DNA from: Glycomyces tritici
GTDB lineage: Bacteria > Actinomycetota > Actinomycetes > Mycobacteriales > Micromonosporaceae
Assembly: GCF_030403505.1 (NCBI RefSeq)
Contig: NZ_JAUEMJ010000003.1
Coordinates: forward strand, 733,690-797,689
DNA: 64,000 nt
Direction: 5' to 3'
The notes under the pieces are model-generated. The model was not told the DNA's origin and ran no database searches. It saw nothing but the letters and a program-made list of their open reading frames with translations. This document shows, piece after piece, positions 7,720 to 17,259 of the stretch (the stretch's first letter is position 1; each line of letters begins with the position of its first letter). The position numbers and the translations under genes are program-made.

Positions 7720-8733
7720 ATGACGTACCCCCCGCAAGACCCCGCCGGGCAGCCCGGCGGCCAGTACGGGCCTTCCCAGCCCGGCGCCCAGCCGCCCGCG
7801 GGAGGCTACGCCCCCGGGCAGGTCGGCGGCGACGCCTACGCGACCTCGCAGTACTCCGCGCAGCCCCAGTACCCGGGCCAGCCCGACCCCCATGCCCAGT
7901 ACCCGCAGTACGACCCGGCCGCCGGCCAGCAGCTCCCGTACCAGCAGTACGGCGCGCCGCCGGTGCAGCCGAACACCAAGAGCGGTGCGAGCACCGCGTT
8001 TCTCGTCATCGGCGTCGTCCTGCTCATGGCGCTCGGTGCGCTCGGCGGGTACTTCCTCCTCGGTAACGACGACGACGAAGGCAGCATCACCGCCGGGGAC
8101 GACTCCGCGACCGCCGACAACACGCCCGGCGGCGGCGATGGCGAGATCGAGAGCGAGAGCGAGGGCGAGGGCGAGGGCGGCGAGGAGCCGGAGGCTCCGG
8201 CCGGACCCTCGGGGACGCACCTGGAAGTGCCCGCGCTCGGCTCGGTCACGCCGATCCCCGGCGAGGGCTGGGGCCCGTACTTCGGGCCCGGTGAGGCGTA
8301 CGGCCTGCTGGACGATGCCGAGGGCTACTTCCTGCCTCACGGCAACGAGTGGATCTCCTTCTTCGGGGTCGGCGTGTACAACGGCGCCGTGGCCCCGTAC
8401 GACGCGACCGACCTGAACGCGAGCGCGGCCGCCGCCGCGGAGACGTGGCTGGCGGACGGATTCGACACCGTCACGGGCTACCAGATGAGCGAGATCGTGT
8501 ACACCGAGGTCGAAGTGGACGGTCGCCCGGGCGTGCTCGCCGAATGGCGCAACTCCTGGACCGAGTCGCCTGACACCGAGGACCTGTTCGAGGACACCGC
8601 GATCGTGGTCGTAGACGTGGACGGCGTGAACGGCTTCATCGGCCTCGCCAGCGTCTCGGAGTCGGCCGAGTCCCTGTACGGCCCGGCGGTCGAGGCGCTC
8701 CTGGCGACCGACTTCGACGCCGACACCGCCTGA
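7720..8733 (+). CDS. Proline/glutamine-rich single-pass membrane protein
   Basis: A 337-residue protein. Residues 1-88 are rich in P, Q, G and Y (cytoplasmic, disordered). One membrane helix (about 92-114, A-F-L-V-I-G-V-V-L-L-M-A-L-G-A-L-G-G-Y-F) is followed by an acidic G/E/S linker with an E-S-E-G-E-G-E run. A globular extracellular domain of about 170 residues ends the protein. The layout is typical of many actinobacterial surface proteins. No known domain is recognised and no function is proposed. A 30-bp tandem repeat lies directly downstream. Confidence 0.75.
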   Translation: MTYPPQDPAGQPGGQYGPSQPGAQPPAGGYAPGQVGGDAYATSQYSAQPQYPGQPDPHAQYPQYDPAAGQQLPYQQYGAPPVQPNTKSGASTAFLVIGVVLLMALGALGGYFLLGNDDDEGSITAGDDSATADNTPGGGDGEIESESEGEGEGGEEPEAPAGPSGTHLEVPALGSVTPIPGEGWGPYFGPGEAYGLLDDAEGYFLPHGNEWISFFGVGVYNGAVAPYDATDLNASAAAAAETWLADGFDTVTGYQMSEIVYTEVEVDGRPGVLAEWRNSWTESPDTEDLFEDTAIVVVDVDGVNGFIGLASVSESAESLYGPAVEALLATDFDADTA

Positions 8734-8824
8734 GCGGTGAATTCTTCGAGGGCCGCGCCTACGGGTGCGGCCCTTCGTCGTCCGGTCTTACCTGCGGTCC
8801 GGAACCTGGTCCGAGGCGTGTTTT

Positions 8825-8934
8825 CGGTTGCGGCCCTTCGTCCAGGCCGTGCTTCGGTTGCGGCCCTTCGTCCAGGCCGTGCCTCGGTTGCGGCCCTTCG
8901 TCCAGGCCGTGCCTCGGTTGCGGCGCTTCCTCTT
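8825..8934. repeat. 30-bp tandem repeat, 3.6 copies
   Basis: CGGTTGCGGCCCTTCGTCCA plus GGCCGTGCYT repeats with an exact 30-bp period from 8825, 8855, 8885 and 8915. Degenerate half-copies flank it (8766 on, 8935-8965). It fills the gap between two convergent genes. Confidence 0.9.
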
Positions 8935-8991
8935 CCATGCCTCGCCCGCCGGTGCGGCCTGGGTCGTCCTGAGGTTCGCGGCGCTTCGGCC

Positions 8992-11796
8992 TCAGGCGGC
9001 CCTTCCGGCGATCTTCGCCCGGACCCGGCCGAGTTCGAAGCTCGTGCGGTACTCGGCGTAGACGCGTTCGGCCTCGCGCCATTCGGCGAGGGCCGCGGCG
9101 GTGTCGCCGCGGGTGTCGTGCACGTCGCCGGTGAACTCCCGCGCAAAGGCCGCACTCTGCGGAATCGCCAGCTCGACATAGAACTTCTCAGCGAGCGCGT
9201 ACTCACTGAACGCCTCCTCGAAACGGCCTTCACAATGAGCGATGCGACCGAAACCTAGGCGGGCGGCCGCCATGCCCAAGGGCACGCCGTGCGCCTCGGC
9301 GGCGGCGAGCAGGTCTTGGAAGAGCACGCGGGCCTCCTCGATCTCGCCCAGCGGCACGCTGTGCCAGGCGACGATCCAGGTCGCGACGAACGTCCAGTGC
9401 AGGTCGCCGGCCGCCTCGAAATGGGCGAGCGCCTTTCGGCCGAACGCCACCGCATCGGCGTCGTCGCCGATGCGGTTGGCCTGCAAGCACCACGCGTAGC
9501 AGATGAAGCCCTTCGCCCACGGCTGCTGCAGCCGGTCCGCCATGGCCATGGCCCGTTCGAGCAGCTCCTCGGCCGCCTCCCGGTCGCCCTGCAGCATCCG
9601 GGCGGCGGCGAGGTACCCGAGGGAGACCACTTGGCCGAAGCCGTCGCCGCAGCGCTCGGCCGCCGCGAGCGCGACCGTCTGGGTCTCGTACAGGTCGTCG
9701 CCGTGGCTGACCTCGATCATGTACGAGGCCATGCACCAGGACAGACGCCAGAGGCTGGTGTCGCCGCCGGGTGCGGGATCGCGACGGAACAGGCCGCACA
9801 TGACCTCGTATTCGCTCGAGAACCAGGCCAGGGCCTCCTGCGCCGTGGCGATGGGCTCGGGCACCAGGCCGTCGCCGGGCTCGCCGATGTCGACGCCCGC
9901 GCCGCGCACTCCGATGAGCCGGTCGGCCGCGTTCGCGGAGTGCACGAAGTAGTCGACCAGGCGCGCTTCGGCCGCACGGCGGTCGGGTTCGGCGACCTCG
10001 TCGCGGAAGCGTTCGGCCGCATAGGAACGCAGGAGGTCGTGCATGGTGTACCGCCCCACGCCGGGCTGGTCGGCGAGGTGCACGTCGACGAGTTCGGCGA
10101 GCGCCTCCTCCGCGTCGCCCACCGGGACCTGCATCATGCTGGCCATCGCCGGGACGGTCAGGTCCGGGCCGGGATGGAGGCCGAAGAGGCGGAAGGCGCG
10201 CGCCGCGCGGGAGCCGAGCGCCTGGTACGAGCAGGCGAAGACCGATCGCGGGTCGGAGGCGGGGTCGGAGGAGGCGAGGACCCTGAACACGTTCGTGGTC
10301 GTCTCGAGCCGGTCCGCGAGCGATGCCAGGGAGAACTGCGGGTGGGCGGCGGCCCACGCGCCGATCAAGGTGAGCGCCAGGGGCAGGCGGCCGCATGACG
10401 CGGCGATGCGCAGCACCGCGCGCTCCTCCTCCAGGGCGCGGTCCATGCCGATGCGGCGCACCAGGAGTGCCCAGCCTTCGGCGTCGGAGAGCAGTTCGAG
10501 CGGCACGATGTCGGCGCCTTCGGTGGCGTCGAGCCCGGTGAGGCGGTCGCGGCTGGTGACGAGGGTGAACGAGCCGGGCGCGACCGGTAGGAGCGGGCGC
10601 ACTTGGGCGGCGTCTCTGGCGTTGTCGAGTACGACGAGGACGCTGCGCCCGGCGAGCACCGTGCGGTACAGGCCGATGCGCTCGTCGATCCCGGCCGGGA
10701 GCTGGTGGGCGTCGACGCCGAGTGCGACGAGCGCCTCGCCGAGGACGGTGCTCGGGTCGGCCCCGGGCGCGAGCGGGTCGAAGCCGCGCAGGTTGAAGTA
10801 CAGCTGCCCGTCCGGGAATCGGTGGGCGACCCGGTGCGCCCAGGAGACGGCGAGGGCGGTCTTGCCGACGCCGCCCATGCCGGCGACGACGGCGAGTCCG
10901 GCCGTGCCCGCTGCGGCGTCGAGCAGTCCGTCGAGGACCCGCATCTGGTCGGTGCGGCCGGTGAAGCGGGTGTTGGCGCGCGGGAGCATCGCGGGGATGC
11001 GGCGCGGGAACGGCGGTTCGGGGGCGAGCAGCGGCGCGCCCAGGCCGGTGGCGGGCGGACCTTCGCGGAGGATCGCGGCGTTGAGGTCGCGCAGCGCGGG
11101 GTCGGGGTCGGCGCCGAGCTCGTCGGCGAGGCGTTCCTTCAGCGCCGCATACGCTTCGAGTGCTTCGGCGGTGCGTCCGGAGAGGTGGAGGGCGCGCATG
11201 AGGAGTGCGGTGAAGCGCTGTCGGGTGCCGTGGACGGCGACGATCTGGCGTAGTTCGTCGACGACCTCGGCGGCGCGGCCGAGCTCGAGGTCGAGGTCGA
11301 CGCGGCGGTCGAGGAGGGCCAGGCGGTGCTCGTCGTAGCGGCGGCGCATCGCGTCGACGGTGACCCCGGAGAGGTTGGCGAGGGCGGGGCCGCGCCATTC
11401 GCCGAGCGCTTCGCGGAGCGCGGCGACGGCGTCATCGAGTCGGCCTTCCATGCGCAGGGCGCGGGCGCGGTCCTCGTTGCCCTTGCAGCGCAATGCGTCC
11501 AGTTCGTCGGCGCCGATGGTGAGCCGGTAGGCGCGGCCGACGGTCTCGACGCGGTCGCGGGCGGCCCCGAGCTTGCGGCGCAGCACGCCGATGGTGTTCT
11601 GCACCTGCGTCTCGGGGTCCTGCGGGATGTCGACGCCGTAGACCGCGCGCACGATGTTCTCGAGCGGGACCACGCTGTTCGCCTCGTCGAGGAGGATCGC
11701 GAACACCGTCGCGGTGTTGCCGCGGGGGATCGCGACGGGCGTGCCGTCCACTCGGATTTCAAGGGGCCCGAGCAGGCGCACGTCGAGGTGGGGCAT
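8992..11796 (-). CDS. AfsR/SARP-type transcriptional regulator with NB-ARC ATPase and TPR domains
   Basis: A 934-residue multidomain regulator. Residues 1-95 form the OmpR-type winged helix of SARP proteins (L-L-G-P-L-E-I-R-V-D-G...V-Q-N-T-I-G-V-L-R-R-K-L). Residues 96-245 are the bacterial transcriptional activation domain. An NB-ARC ATPase follows with Walker A G-M-G-G-V-G-K-T near residue 308 and L-V-V-L-D-N near 395. The last 300 residues are TPR-like helices. Such proteins activate secondary metabolism or development in streptomycetes, but no biosynthetic cluster is adjacent, so the target is unknown. It is divergent from the 11962 gene across a 165-bp gap. Confidence 0.9.
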   Translation of the reverse strand: MPHLDVRLLGPLEIRVDGTPVAIPRGNTATVFAILLDEANSVVPLENIVRAVYGVDIPQDPETQVQNTIGVLRRKLGAARDRVETVGRAYRLTIGADELDALRCKGNEDRARALRMEGRLDDAVAALREALGEWRGPALANLSGVTVDAMRRRYDEHRLALLDRRVDLDLELGRAAEVVDELRQIVAVHGTRQRFTALLMRALHLSGRTAEALEAYAALKERLADELGADPDPALRDLNAAILREGPPATGLGAPLLAPEPPFPRRIPAMLPRANTRFTGRTDQMRVLDGLLDAAAGTAGLAVVAGMGGVGKTALAVSWAHRVAHRFPDGQLYFNLRGFDPLAPGADPSTVLGEALVALGVDAHQLPAGIDERIGLYRTVLAGRSVLVVLDNARDAAQVRPLLPVAPGSFTLVTSRDRLTGLDATEGADIVPLELLSDAEGWALLVRRIGMDRALEEERAVLRIAASCGRLPLALTLIGAWAAAHPQFSLASLADRLETTTNVFRVLASSDPASDPRSVFACSYQALGSRAARAFRLFGLHPGPDLTVPAMASMMQVPVGDAEEALAELVDVHLADQPGVGRYTMHDLLRSYAAERFRDEVAEPDRRAAEARLVDYFVHSANAADRLIGVRGAGVDIGEPGDGLVPEPIATAQEALAWFSSEYEVMCGLFRRDPAPGGDTSLWRLSWCMASYMIEVSHGDDLYETQTVALAAAERCGDGFGQVVSLGYLAAARMLQGDREAAEELLERAMAMADRLQQPWAKGFICYAWCLQANRIGDDADAVAFGRKALAHFEAAGDLHWTFVATWIVAWHSVPLGEIEEARVLFQDLLAAAEAHGVPLGMAAARLGFGRIAHCEGRFEEAFSEYALAEKFYVELAIPQSAAFAREFTGDVHDTRGDTAAALAEWREAERVYAEYRTSFELGRVRAKIAGRAA

Positions 11797-11961
11797 GTGG
11801 TTCCGCCTTCACTCAGACCGGGACAGGGTCCCCCAGTGTCCCACAACGGCATAAGTGACGCATTCCTCGAAGTCCCGGCGGCGGGGGCATGACCGATCGG
11901 TGACCGATCCGTGAGCGCCGTGGGGACGATGCCGTTGACCAGCGCTTGAGGAGGAAAACCG

Positions 11962-12624
11962 ATGAACCGGATCGAGATCCCCGAGGACTACGAGGACCGT
12001 CTCGCCGCCGGACGCCACGCCGCCGCCCGGCTCCCCGCCGGGGCGGTGCGCGAGGGCGTCGACCGCGCCTTGGACGCGGCTCCGAGCCGGGACCGGTACG
12101 AGCAGGCGGCGGACCTCGCCGAGCGGGCCGAGTCGCTCACCGAGGAGCTGATGCGGCGCGGCTTCGACGGCACCGACGCCGACCGGGTGGCGTGGCTGCG
12201 CCTGGACTACCTGGGGCGCTTGCAGTCGCTGGCGTTGAGTCCGACGATCGACCGGTTGAGCAATCCGGCGGTGGCCGACGCGATCCAGGCGGCGTGGACG
12301 GCTGCGGAGGCGGCCCGCTCGGAGTACGTGCTGCTCCTCGAGCGGGCCCATGCCGACCTCGTCGCGGCCCGCGTGCCCGACCGGGCCGGCGACGAGCTGC
12401 GCGACCGCATCGCCCGCAGCGCGCATGAGCGCTTCTCCCACACCACGGACGACGACCTCTGCTCGGCGGAGGTCAACGTGGAGGGGCGGTTGACGGGGTT
12501 CAAGTTCCTGGTGCCCAACGCCACGCTCGACACCGAGTGCGAGGAGCTGTCGGTCCAGGCGACGGCCACCGTCCAAGCGGCGCAGGCGAAGGCGGTGGAG
12601 CGCCTGGGAGAGCTCCTCGCGTAG
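11962..12624 (+). CDS. Hypothetical protein, C-terminal YbaB-like region
   Basis: A 220-residue soluble protein starting MNRIEIPEDYEDRL after GAGGAGG. The N-terminal two thirds are helical. The last 60 residues (A-E-V-N-V-E-G-R-L-T-G-F-K-F...A-K-A-V-E-R-L-G) resemble the strand-plus-helix end of YbaB/EbfC-type proteins, which in actinobacteria often accompany secretion genes. This likeness is weak. No partner gene suggests a role. Confidence 0.65.
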   Translation: MNRIEIPEDYEDRLAAGRHAAARLPAGAVREGVDRALDAAPSRDRYEQAADLAERAESLTEELMRRGFDGTDADRVAWLRLDYLGRLQSLALSPTIDRLSNPAVADAIQAAWTAAEAARSEYVLLLERAHADLVAARVPDRAGDELRDRIARSAHERFSHTTDDDLCSAEVNVEGRLTGFKFLVPNATLDTECEELSVQATATVQAAQAKAVERLGELLA

Positions 12625-12630
12625 GGCGCC

Positions 12631-12936
12631 TCAGGCGATGCGGACGGGGAACAGGACCGTGCTCGCGACCGTGGCGGAGCGCTCCTCGGCGAGGGCGAGG
12701 CGGCGCGGGTCGGCCATGTAGGCGTCGAGGGCGGCCTGGTTCGGGAAGCGGTAGACGTGGACCTCGTGGGGGTTGCCGTCCGCGCCGTCGCCGAGCGCGC
12801 GCGACACGAGCTCGCCTCCGTGCTCGGGGACGAGCGCGGTCACCTTGTCCTCGTAGGCGGTCATGGCCTCCTCGGCGCCGGGGAGGGCCCGGAGGAGGCA
12901 GCAGAGTTCGATCGGCGCTTCGGTCATGGCGTCCAT
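12631..12936 (-). CDS. DUF1330-like small protein
   Basis: About 100 residues with a dimeric alpha-beta barrel pattern: L-C-C-L-L-R-A-L-P-G-A-E-E-A-M-T-A-Y-E at the start and H-V-Y-R-F-P-N-Q-A-A-L-D-A-Y-M-A-D-P-R-R in the middle, as in DUF1330/EthD-like proteins. ATG 12936 has GGGG close by; ATG 12927 (MTEAPIEL) is an equally possible start. Function unknown. It is convergent with the preceding gene, with 6 bp between stops. Confidence 0.7.
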   Translation of the reverse strand: MDAMTEAPIELCCLLRALPGAEEAMTAYEDKVTALVPEHGGELVSRALGDGADGNPHEVHVYRFPNQAALDAYMADPRRLALAEERSATVASTVLFPVRIA

Positions 12937-13137
12937 GATCCCCGGAGGTCGGCCGCCCCCTTCGGGGACCCGGCGCGGTCTCGGCCACGCCCCGGGCAGC
13001 TCTTCGCCCGCGGCTCCGAGCGGGTCTACTCCCCCTCGGCGCGGCCGGTTTCCCGGAGGGCATCGCCCGGCCCGCCACCGGCTGAGCCGCTTCGCAATCC
13101 GGTCGCGCCCACGGCCTCCGGGCTGGAGAATGCGCGG

Positions 13138-13743
13138 ATGACTGCGCAAGATCTGGGCCGCTGGGAGCCCGCTTCCCCGAACGAGGTCCGCGAACTGATG
13201 GCGGCGGTCGATGCGCCGTGGTGGATCGCGGGCGGGTACGCGATCGAGTTCGCGGTCGGCGAGCCGTTCCGCGAGCACGCCGACATCGACATCCTGCTCC
13301 TGCGCCGCGACCAGCTCGCGGCGCAGCAGGCGCTCCCCGGCTGGGAGTGGTGGGCCGCCGATCCTCCGGGTGTGCTGCGGCCCTGGGCGGTCGGCGAGAT
13401 CCTGCCGGCCCGTGTCCACGACGTCTGGTGCCGTCCGAGCGCGGACGCGCCCTGGCGCCTCCAGTTCATGCTCGACGAGTCCGACGGCGAGGACTGGGTG
13501 TCACGCCATCACCCCCGGATCAGGCGGCCCCTCAAGGACATCGGCTTCGTCAACGCTGACGGCATCCCGTACCTGGCCCCCGAGATCCAGCTGATGTACA
13601 AGGCCAATGGCGCACGGCCCAAGGACGAGCTGGACTTCGCCGCGATGCTGCCGAAACTGGAGGCGCCGCAGCGCCGATGGCTCCGCGAGGCGATGGCGCT
13701 CGCCTACGGCGAGCGCCCGTGGATGGCGCGCCTCGCCGACTGA
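13138..13743 (+). CDS. Nucleotidyltransferase, ANT(2'')-like family
   Basis: A 201-residue protein resembling the aminoglycoside-nucleotidyltransferase-like family (PF10706 type). W-W-I-A-G-G-Y-A-I-E-F-A-V-G near residues 25-38 and E-H-A-D-I-D-I-L-L-L near 46-55 supply the G-G...D-x-D metal site. Chromosomal members usually have unknown substrates, so resistance should not be assumed. It starts at ATG 13138 and is followed 56 bp later by the P-loop gene; the three genes 13138-15073 may form one operon. Confidence 0.75.
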   Translation: MTAQDLGRWEPASPNEVRELMAAVDAPWWIAGGYAIEFAVGEPFREHADIDILLLRRDQLAAQQALPGWEWWAADPPGVLRPWAVGEILPARVHDVWCRPSADAPWRLQFMLDESDGEDWVSRHHPRIRRPLKDIGFVNADGIPYLAPEIQLMYKANGARPKDELDFAAMLPKLEAPQRRWLREAMALAYGERPWMARLAD

Positions 13744-13799
13744 TCGCACAGCGACGCAAACCAGGTGCGATCGCGCGGCGGGGCCGCGAGACTGGGCCG

Positions 13800-14312
13800 A
13801 TGGACACCGAACTCGCACCGCTCTACGCCGTCAGCGGCGCTCCCGGGGCCGGGAAGACCAGCGTGCAGGCAGGGTTGCTCGCGGCCGGGAACGGCCTGGT
13901 GGTCATGGACATCGACGAGCTCCTCGAGGACAGCGCGCTGCTCGGCGTGCCGATCGCGGTCCCGGAGGCCGCGCCGGTCTGGCCCGCGTACGGGCGGATG
14001 TGGCGGCGGATCATCGACATGACGCGGCGGTCGGGCCACCCGGTGGTCTTCCTCAGCCCCAGCATCCCGAGCGAGCTGCGCAGCGCCACGGGCTACCTGC
14101 TGCTCGACTGCGACGACGAGATCCGCGCGGACCGCCTGCGCGCCAGGGGATGGCATGCGGCGCAGGTCGAGTCGGCCCTGCGCGACGCCCGCGCCTACCG
14201 GCCGCTGTTCGACACGGTCGTGCGCACCGACGACGCGGACCCGAAGGCGGTGGCGGCGCGCATCCTCGACTGGACGCGCTCGATCGGCGCCGCCGCCGCG
14301 GGGCGGGCCTGA
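13800..14312 (+). CDS. P-loop nucleoside-triphosphate-binding protein (small kinase-like)
   Basis: A 170-residue protein with Walker A G-A-P-G-A-G-K-T-S at residues 13-21 and D-I-D-E-L near 37-41. The lid-like R-A-D-R-L-R-A-R-G-W near 110-119 fits small-molecule kinases of the adenylate-kinase-like superfamily. Substrate unknown. It lies between a nucleotidyltransferase and a NUDIX hydrolase, a grouping of nucleotide-handling enzymes. ATG 13800 is chosen because the P-loop then sits at the normal distance from the N-terminus. Confidence 0.7.
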   Translation: MDTELAPLYAVSGAPGAGKTSVQAGLLAAGNGLVVMDIDELLEDSALLGVPIAVPEAAPVWPAYGRMWRRIIDMTRRSGHPVVFLSPSIPSELRSATGYLLLDCDDEIRADRLRARGWHAAQVESALRDARAYRPLFDTVVRTDDADPKAVAARILDWTRSIGAAAAGRA

Positions 14313-14359
14313 CCCGCCGGGGTCGAGTACGGTCGGGGTTCGGCAAGGGAGGCAATGCG

Positions 14360-15073
14360 ATGACGCGCGAGTACACCGATTCGGCCGAGGCCCGGCTCTG
14401 GCGGGAGGCCGACGCGTCGGCCGCAGCGGTTCGGCGGCTCACCGCCGGGCGGCCGTTCTGCGCCGGAGTATTCCTGGTGCGGGACGGCAAGGTGCTCGTG
14501 ACCTTGAACGCCAACGGGATCGACGCGGCGGACGCGAGCGGCGCCGACTGGTTCGTCGGCGGTGTCGGCGGCGGCATGGAGCCCGGCGAGGACGTCTGGG
14601 GCTGCGCGCTCCGCGAGGCCGGGGAAGAACTCGGCGTGCCGGTGCGGCTGCTGCCCTCGGACCTGACCTACCTGCACGACCTCGAAAGCGACGAGCTGCG
14701 CGAGTCGCGCACCGACGACGCGCCGGCCCCGTTCATCGTGCAGCGCTACAAGAACGACTACCCGTTCGCGCCGTACCGGCCGGACCTCCCGGCGGGGCCG
14801 TTCACCTACTTCTGCATGTTCCTCGCGGAGTTCGCCGAGGAGCCGGTCGCGTTCGAACCCGACGACCCGGACATCGCGGCCCTGGTCTGGTTGCCGCTCG
14901 ACGCCTTGGCGCTGATAACGGAGGGCACGGTGTTCGCGGACCTGACCGCCGCCGGGGCGGCCGTCGCGGCGGGCGGGCCCATCGCGGCGAAGGCCCGGAT
15001 CCACATCATGGGGACCGAGACCCTCCGGGTCGCCGGGCCGCTGCTCGCGACCCGGACCGGTTGGCGCGCTTAG
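14360..15073 (+). CDS. NUDIX hydrolase
   Basis: A 237-residue NUDIX protein that should cleave a nucleoside diphosphate linked to another group. Residues 71-93 match the box GX5EX7REUXEEXGU exactly, with R85, E86, E89 and E90. AAGGGAGG precedes ATG 14360. The protein is longer than minimal NUDIX enzymes, with an acidic insert before a conserved Y-F-C-M-F strand. Its stop overlaps the convergent GNAT gene by 4 bp. Substrate cannot be read from sequence. Confidence 0.85.
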   Translation: MTREYTDSAEARLWREADASAAAVRRLTAGRPFCAGVFLVRDGKVLVTLNANGIDAADASGADWFVGGVGGGMEPGEDVWGCALREAGEELGVPVRLLPSDLTYLHDLESDELRESRTDDAPAPFIVQRYKNDYPFAPYRPDLPAGPFTYFCMFLAEFAEEPVAFEPDDPDIAALVWLPLDALALITEGTVFADLTAAGAAVAAGGPIAAKARIHIMGTETLRVAGPLLATRTGWRA

Positions 15074-15537
15074 CGGCCGGGGAGGTCGAACCGCATGTGC
15101 GGCAGCATTCTTCCGGGGATGGACTCGCTGGGGATCTGGCCGATGCGGATCGCGCCGAACCTGGCGTAGAACGGCTCGGCGTACGGGTCCGCGTCAAGGG
15201 CGACCGACCGGGCGCCCAGCGCCTCGGCCGCGAGCAGCGCGCGGTCGAGCAGGGCCCGGCCCACGCCGGTGCCGATCGCGAGCGGGTCCACGAACAGGGA
15301 CTCGAGGCGGCTCTCCGGGACGCCTTCGATCAGGCGGTAGAAGCCGAGGAGCCGACCCGCCCGCTCGGCGACGACGAGCGTGCCGGAGGCGCACACCTCA
15401 GGCGAGTACGTCAACTCGTCGCGGATCGCGTCCATGAAGTGCCGGTCGTACCCCCAGTGCGCCTTCGACCGCAGCGCCAGGCCGGTGATCAGCGGCGCCT
15501 CGTCGGCGCGGGCGGCACGGAATTCGATGTCCACCAT
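15070..15537 (-). CDS. GNAT-family N-acetyltransferase
   Basis: A 155-residue GNAT protein (acetyl-CoA-dependent). R-A-A-R-A-D-E-A-P-L-I opens the fold, L-E-S-L-F-V-D-P-L-A-I-G-T-G-V-G-R-A-L-L (about 87-106) is motif A with the CoA-binding loop, and D-P-Y-A-E-P-F-Y-A-R-F-G-A (about 122-134) is motif B. The acceptor is unknown. ATG 15537 begins MVDIEFRAA, the usual distance from the first strand. Confidence 0.85.
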   Translation of the reverse strand: MVDIEFRAARADEAPLITGLALRSKAHWGYDRHFMDAIRDELTYSPEVCASGTLVVAERAGRLLGFYRLIEGVPESRLESLFVDPLAIGTGVGRALLDRALLAAEALGARSVALDADPYAEPFYARFGAIRIGQIPSESIPGRMLPHMRFDLPGR

Positions 15538-15763
15538 GGGGATGCTACGGCGGCATCGGCCTTGGTGCATGGACGGCGCGGATGCGCCGACTGAGCGGTC
15601 GAGCCACCGGCCCGGCCTGCGGCTGCGCGCCGAGGCCGCAGGACAGTCTGGGCCGCCTTCCTGAGCCCCCCTGGACTGTACTGGGCTTTTACCGTGTGCC
15701 CCAGGAGGTTTGGTAAGGCTGGCTGCAATGCCGCGGGCACTGATCCGGCATAGCGTCCGAGTC

Positions 15764-17236
15764 ATGCGAACCACCAGCAGACACCTCATAGCCGCGGGCG
15801 TCGCGGCGGCCTCGGTCCTCGCGCTCGTGCCCGGTGCGGCGATCGCCGGGACCGACGGCGCCGACCATCGGGGCATCGATTGGCGGCCGTGCGCCGAGGC
15901 CCCCGAGTTCGACTGCGCCACCATCGAAGTGCCGCTCGACTACGCGAAGCCGCGCGGGAAGCGGATCGAGATCGCGCTCGCGCGCCGCCCCGCCTCGAAC
16001 CCCGACGAGCGCATCGGGTCGATCCTCATGGACCCCGGCGGGCCGGGCGGCTCCGGCGTCCAGGACGTGATCAACGGCGAGTACGCGCTCGCCGCGGACG
16101 CGGCCGAGCGGTTCGACCTCATCGGGTTCGACCCCCGCGGCGTCGGAGGCAGCACCCCGATCAACTGCGACGCCGGCCTCGCCGACGCGCTCCAGTCCAA
16201 CCCGATCCCCACCACCGAGGCCGCGTTCGCGGCACAGCTGGAGCTCAGCGGGGCGACCGCCGACTCCTGCCGGGAACTCACCGGCCCCCTCTTCGACCAC
16301 GCCGACAACCTGCACGTCGTCGAGGACATCGAGCGGATCAGGCGCGCGATCGGCGAAGGCGACCTGAACTACCTCGGGTTCTCGTACGGCACCTTGATGG
16401 GCCAGCAGTACGCCGAGCGGTACCCCGGGCGCATCCGCACGATGGTGCTGGACGGGAACCAGGACCACTCGCAGCGCTCGATGTGGGAGTTCATCAGCGC
16501 CGGCACCGCCGCGTTCGAGCAGAACTTCGGCGAGTTCGCGCAGTGGTGCGACACCACAGTGGACTGCACACTGCACGGCGCGGGCACGGTCGGGGTCTAC
16601 GAGGAGCTGCAGGACCGGGCGCGGGCGGGCGAGCTGACCGACCCGGGCACCGGCGCGCCGCTCGACTTCTTCGGCCTGACCCGTTTCGCGTTCGCCGCCA
16701 ACCAGCCCGAGGCCTGGCCCGCGCTGGCCGAGGGGCTGCGCGCGATGCGCGACGAGACCGCCGCACCCGCAGCGCTCGTCGCTCCGGCCGAGGAGGCGGC
16801 AGCTGAGGCCGTGCGGCAGTTCCCGGAGATGCCGATGTTCTGCCAGGACTGGGACTTCCGCATCGACGAGTTCGCCGAGTGGGACGCGATGATGAGCCGC
16901 CTCGCCGAGGAGTACCCGGTCACCGAGTGGAGCCCGTACGCGGGCCTGCCGCTGTTCTGCTCCGGCTCGGGCATCGAGCCGACCAACCCCCAAGGGCCGC
17001 TTGACATCGAGGGCGCACCGACAATCGTGCTGGTGGGCACGGTGCACGACTATGCGACCGTCTACCCGTGGTCGGAGAGCGTCGCCGAGCAGACCGGCAG
17101 CGCCCTGGTGACGTACGAGGGCTACGGCCACACCGCGTACGGGCTGAAGACGCCGTGCCTGGACGAGGCGATCGACGCCTACTTCATCGACCTGAAGGTC
17201 CCGGAGGACGGCCTGAGCTGCCCCGGCGTGGAGTGA
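15764..17236 (+). CDS. Secreted alpha/beta hydrolase, tripeptidyl aminopeptidase-like
   Basis: A 490-residue exported hydrolase of the TAP/proline-iminopeptidase type. A signal peptide (R-T-T-S-R-H-L-I then an alanine/valine core, cleavage near A-I-A-G) covers about residues 1-29. M-D-P-G-G-P-G-G-S-G near 88-97 forms the oxyanion region. The nucleophile is S207 in G-F-S-Y-G-T. The TAP-like C-terminus carries V-L-V-G-T-V-H-D (acid near 427) and G-Y-G-H-T-A-Y (histidine near 451). It probably trims peptides outside the cell. ATG 15764 was chosen because it begins the signal peptide. Confidence 0.88.
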   Translation: MRTTSRHLIAAGVAAASVLALVPGAAIAGTDGADHRGIDWRPCAEAPEFDCATIEVPLDYAKPRGKRIEIALARRPASNPDERIGSILMDPGGPGGSGVQDVINGEYALAADAAERFDLIGFDPRGVGGSTPINCDAGLADALQSNPIPTTEAAFAAQLELSGATADSCRELTGPLFDHADNLHVVEDIERIRRAIGEGDLNYLGFSYGTLMGQQYAERYPGRIRTMVLDGNQDHSQRSMWEFISAGTAAFEQNFGEFAQWCDTTVDCTLHGAGTVGVYEELQDRARAGELTDPGTGAPLDFFGLTRFAFAANQPEAWPALAEGLRAMRDETAAPAALVAPAEEAAAEAVRQFPEMPMFCQDWDFRIDEFAEWDAMMSRLAEEYPVTEWSPYAGLPLFCSGSGIEPTNPQGPLDIEGAPTIVLVGTVHDYATVYPWSESVAEQTGSALVTYEGYGHTAYGLKTPCLDEAIDAYFIDLKVPEDGLSCPGVE

Positions 17237-17259
17237 GCGAGCGCTGAGGCCGTGGCCGC

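Noticed and set aside
9289..11338. Long plus-strand frames opposite the AfsR-like gene
   Set aside because: They are antisense shadows. The minus strand carries full winged-helix, NB-ARC and TPR domains with coding-type third-position GC.
13138..13743. Considered as an aminoglycoside-resistance gene
   Set aside because: Only the family fold is recognisable; chromosomal members mostly have unknown substrates and nothing nearby suggests resistance.
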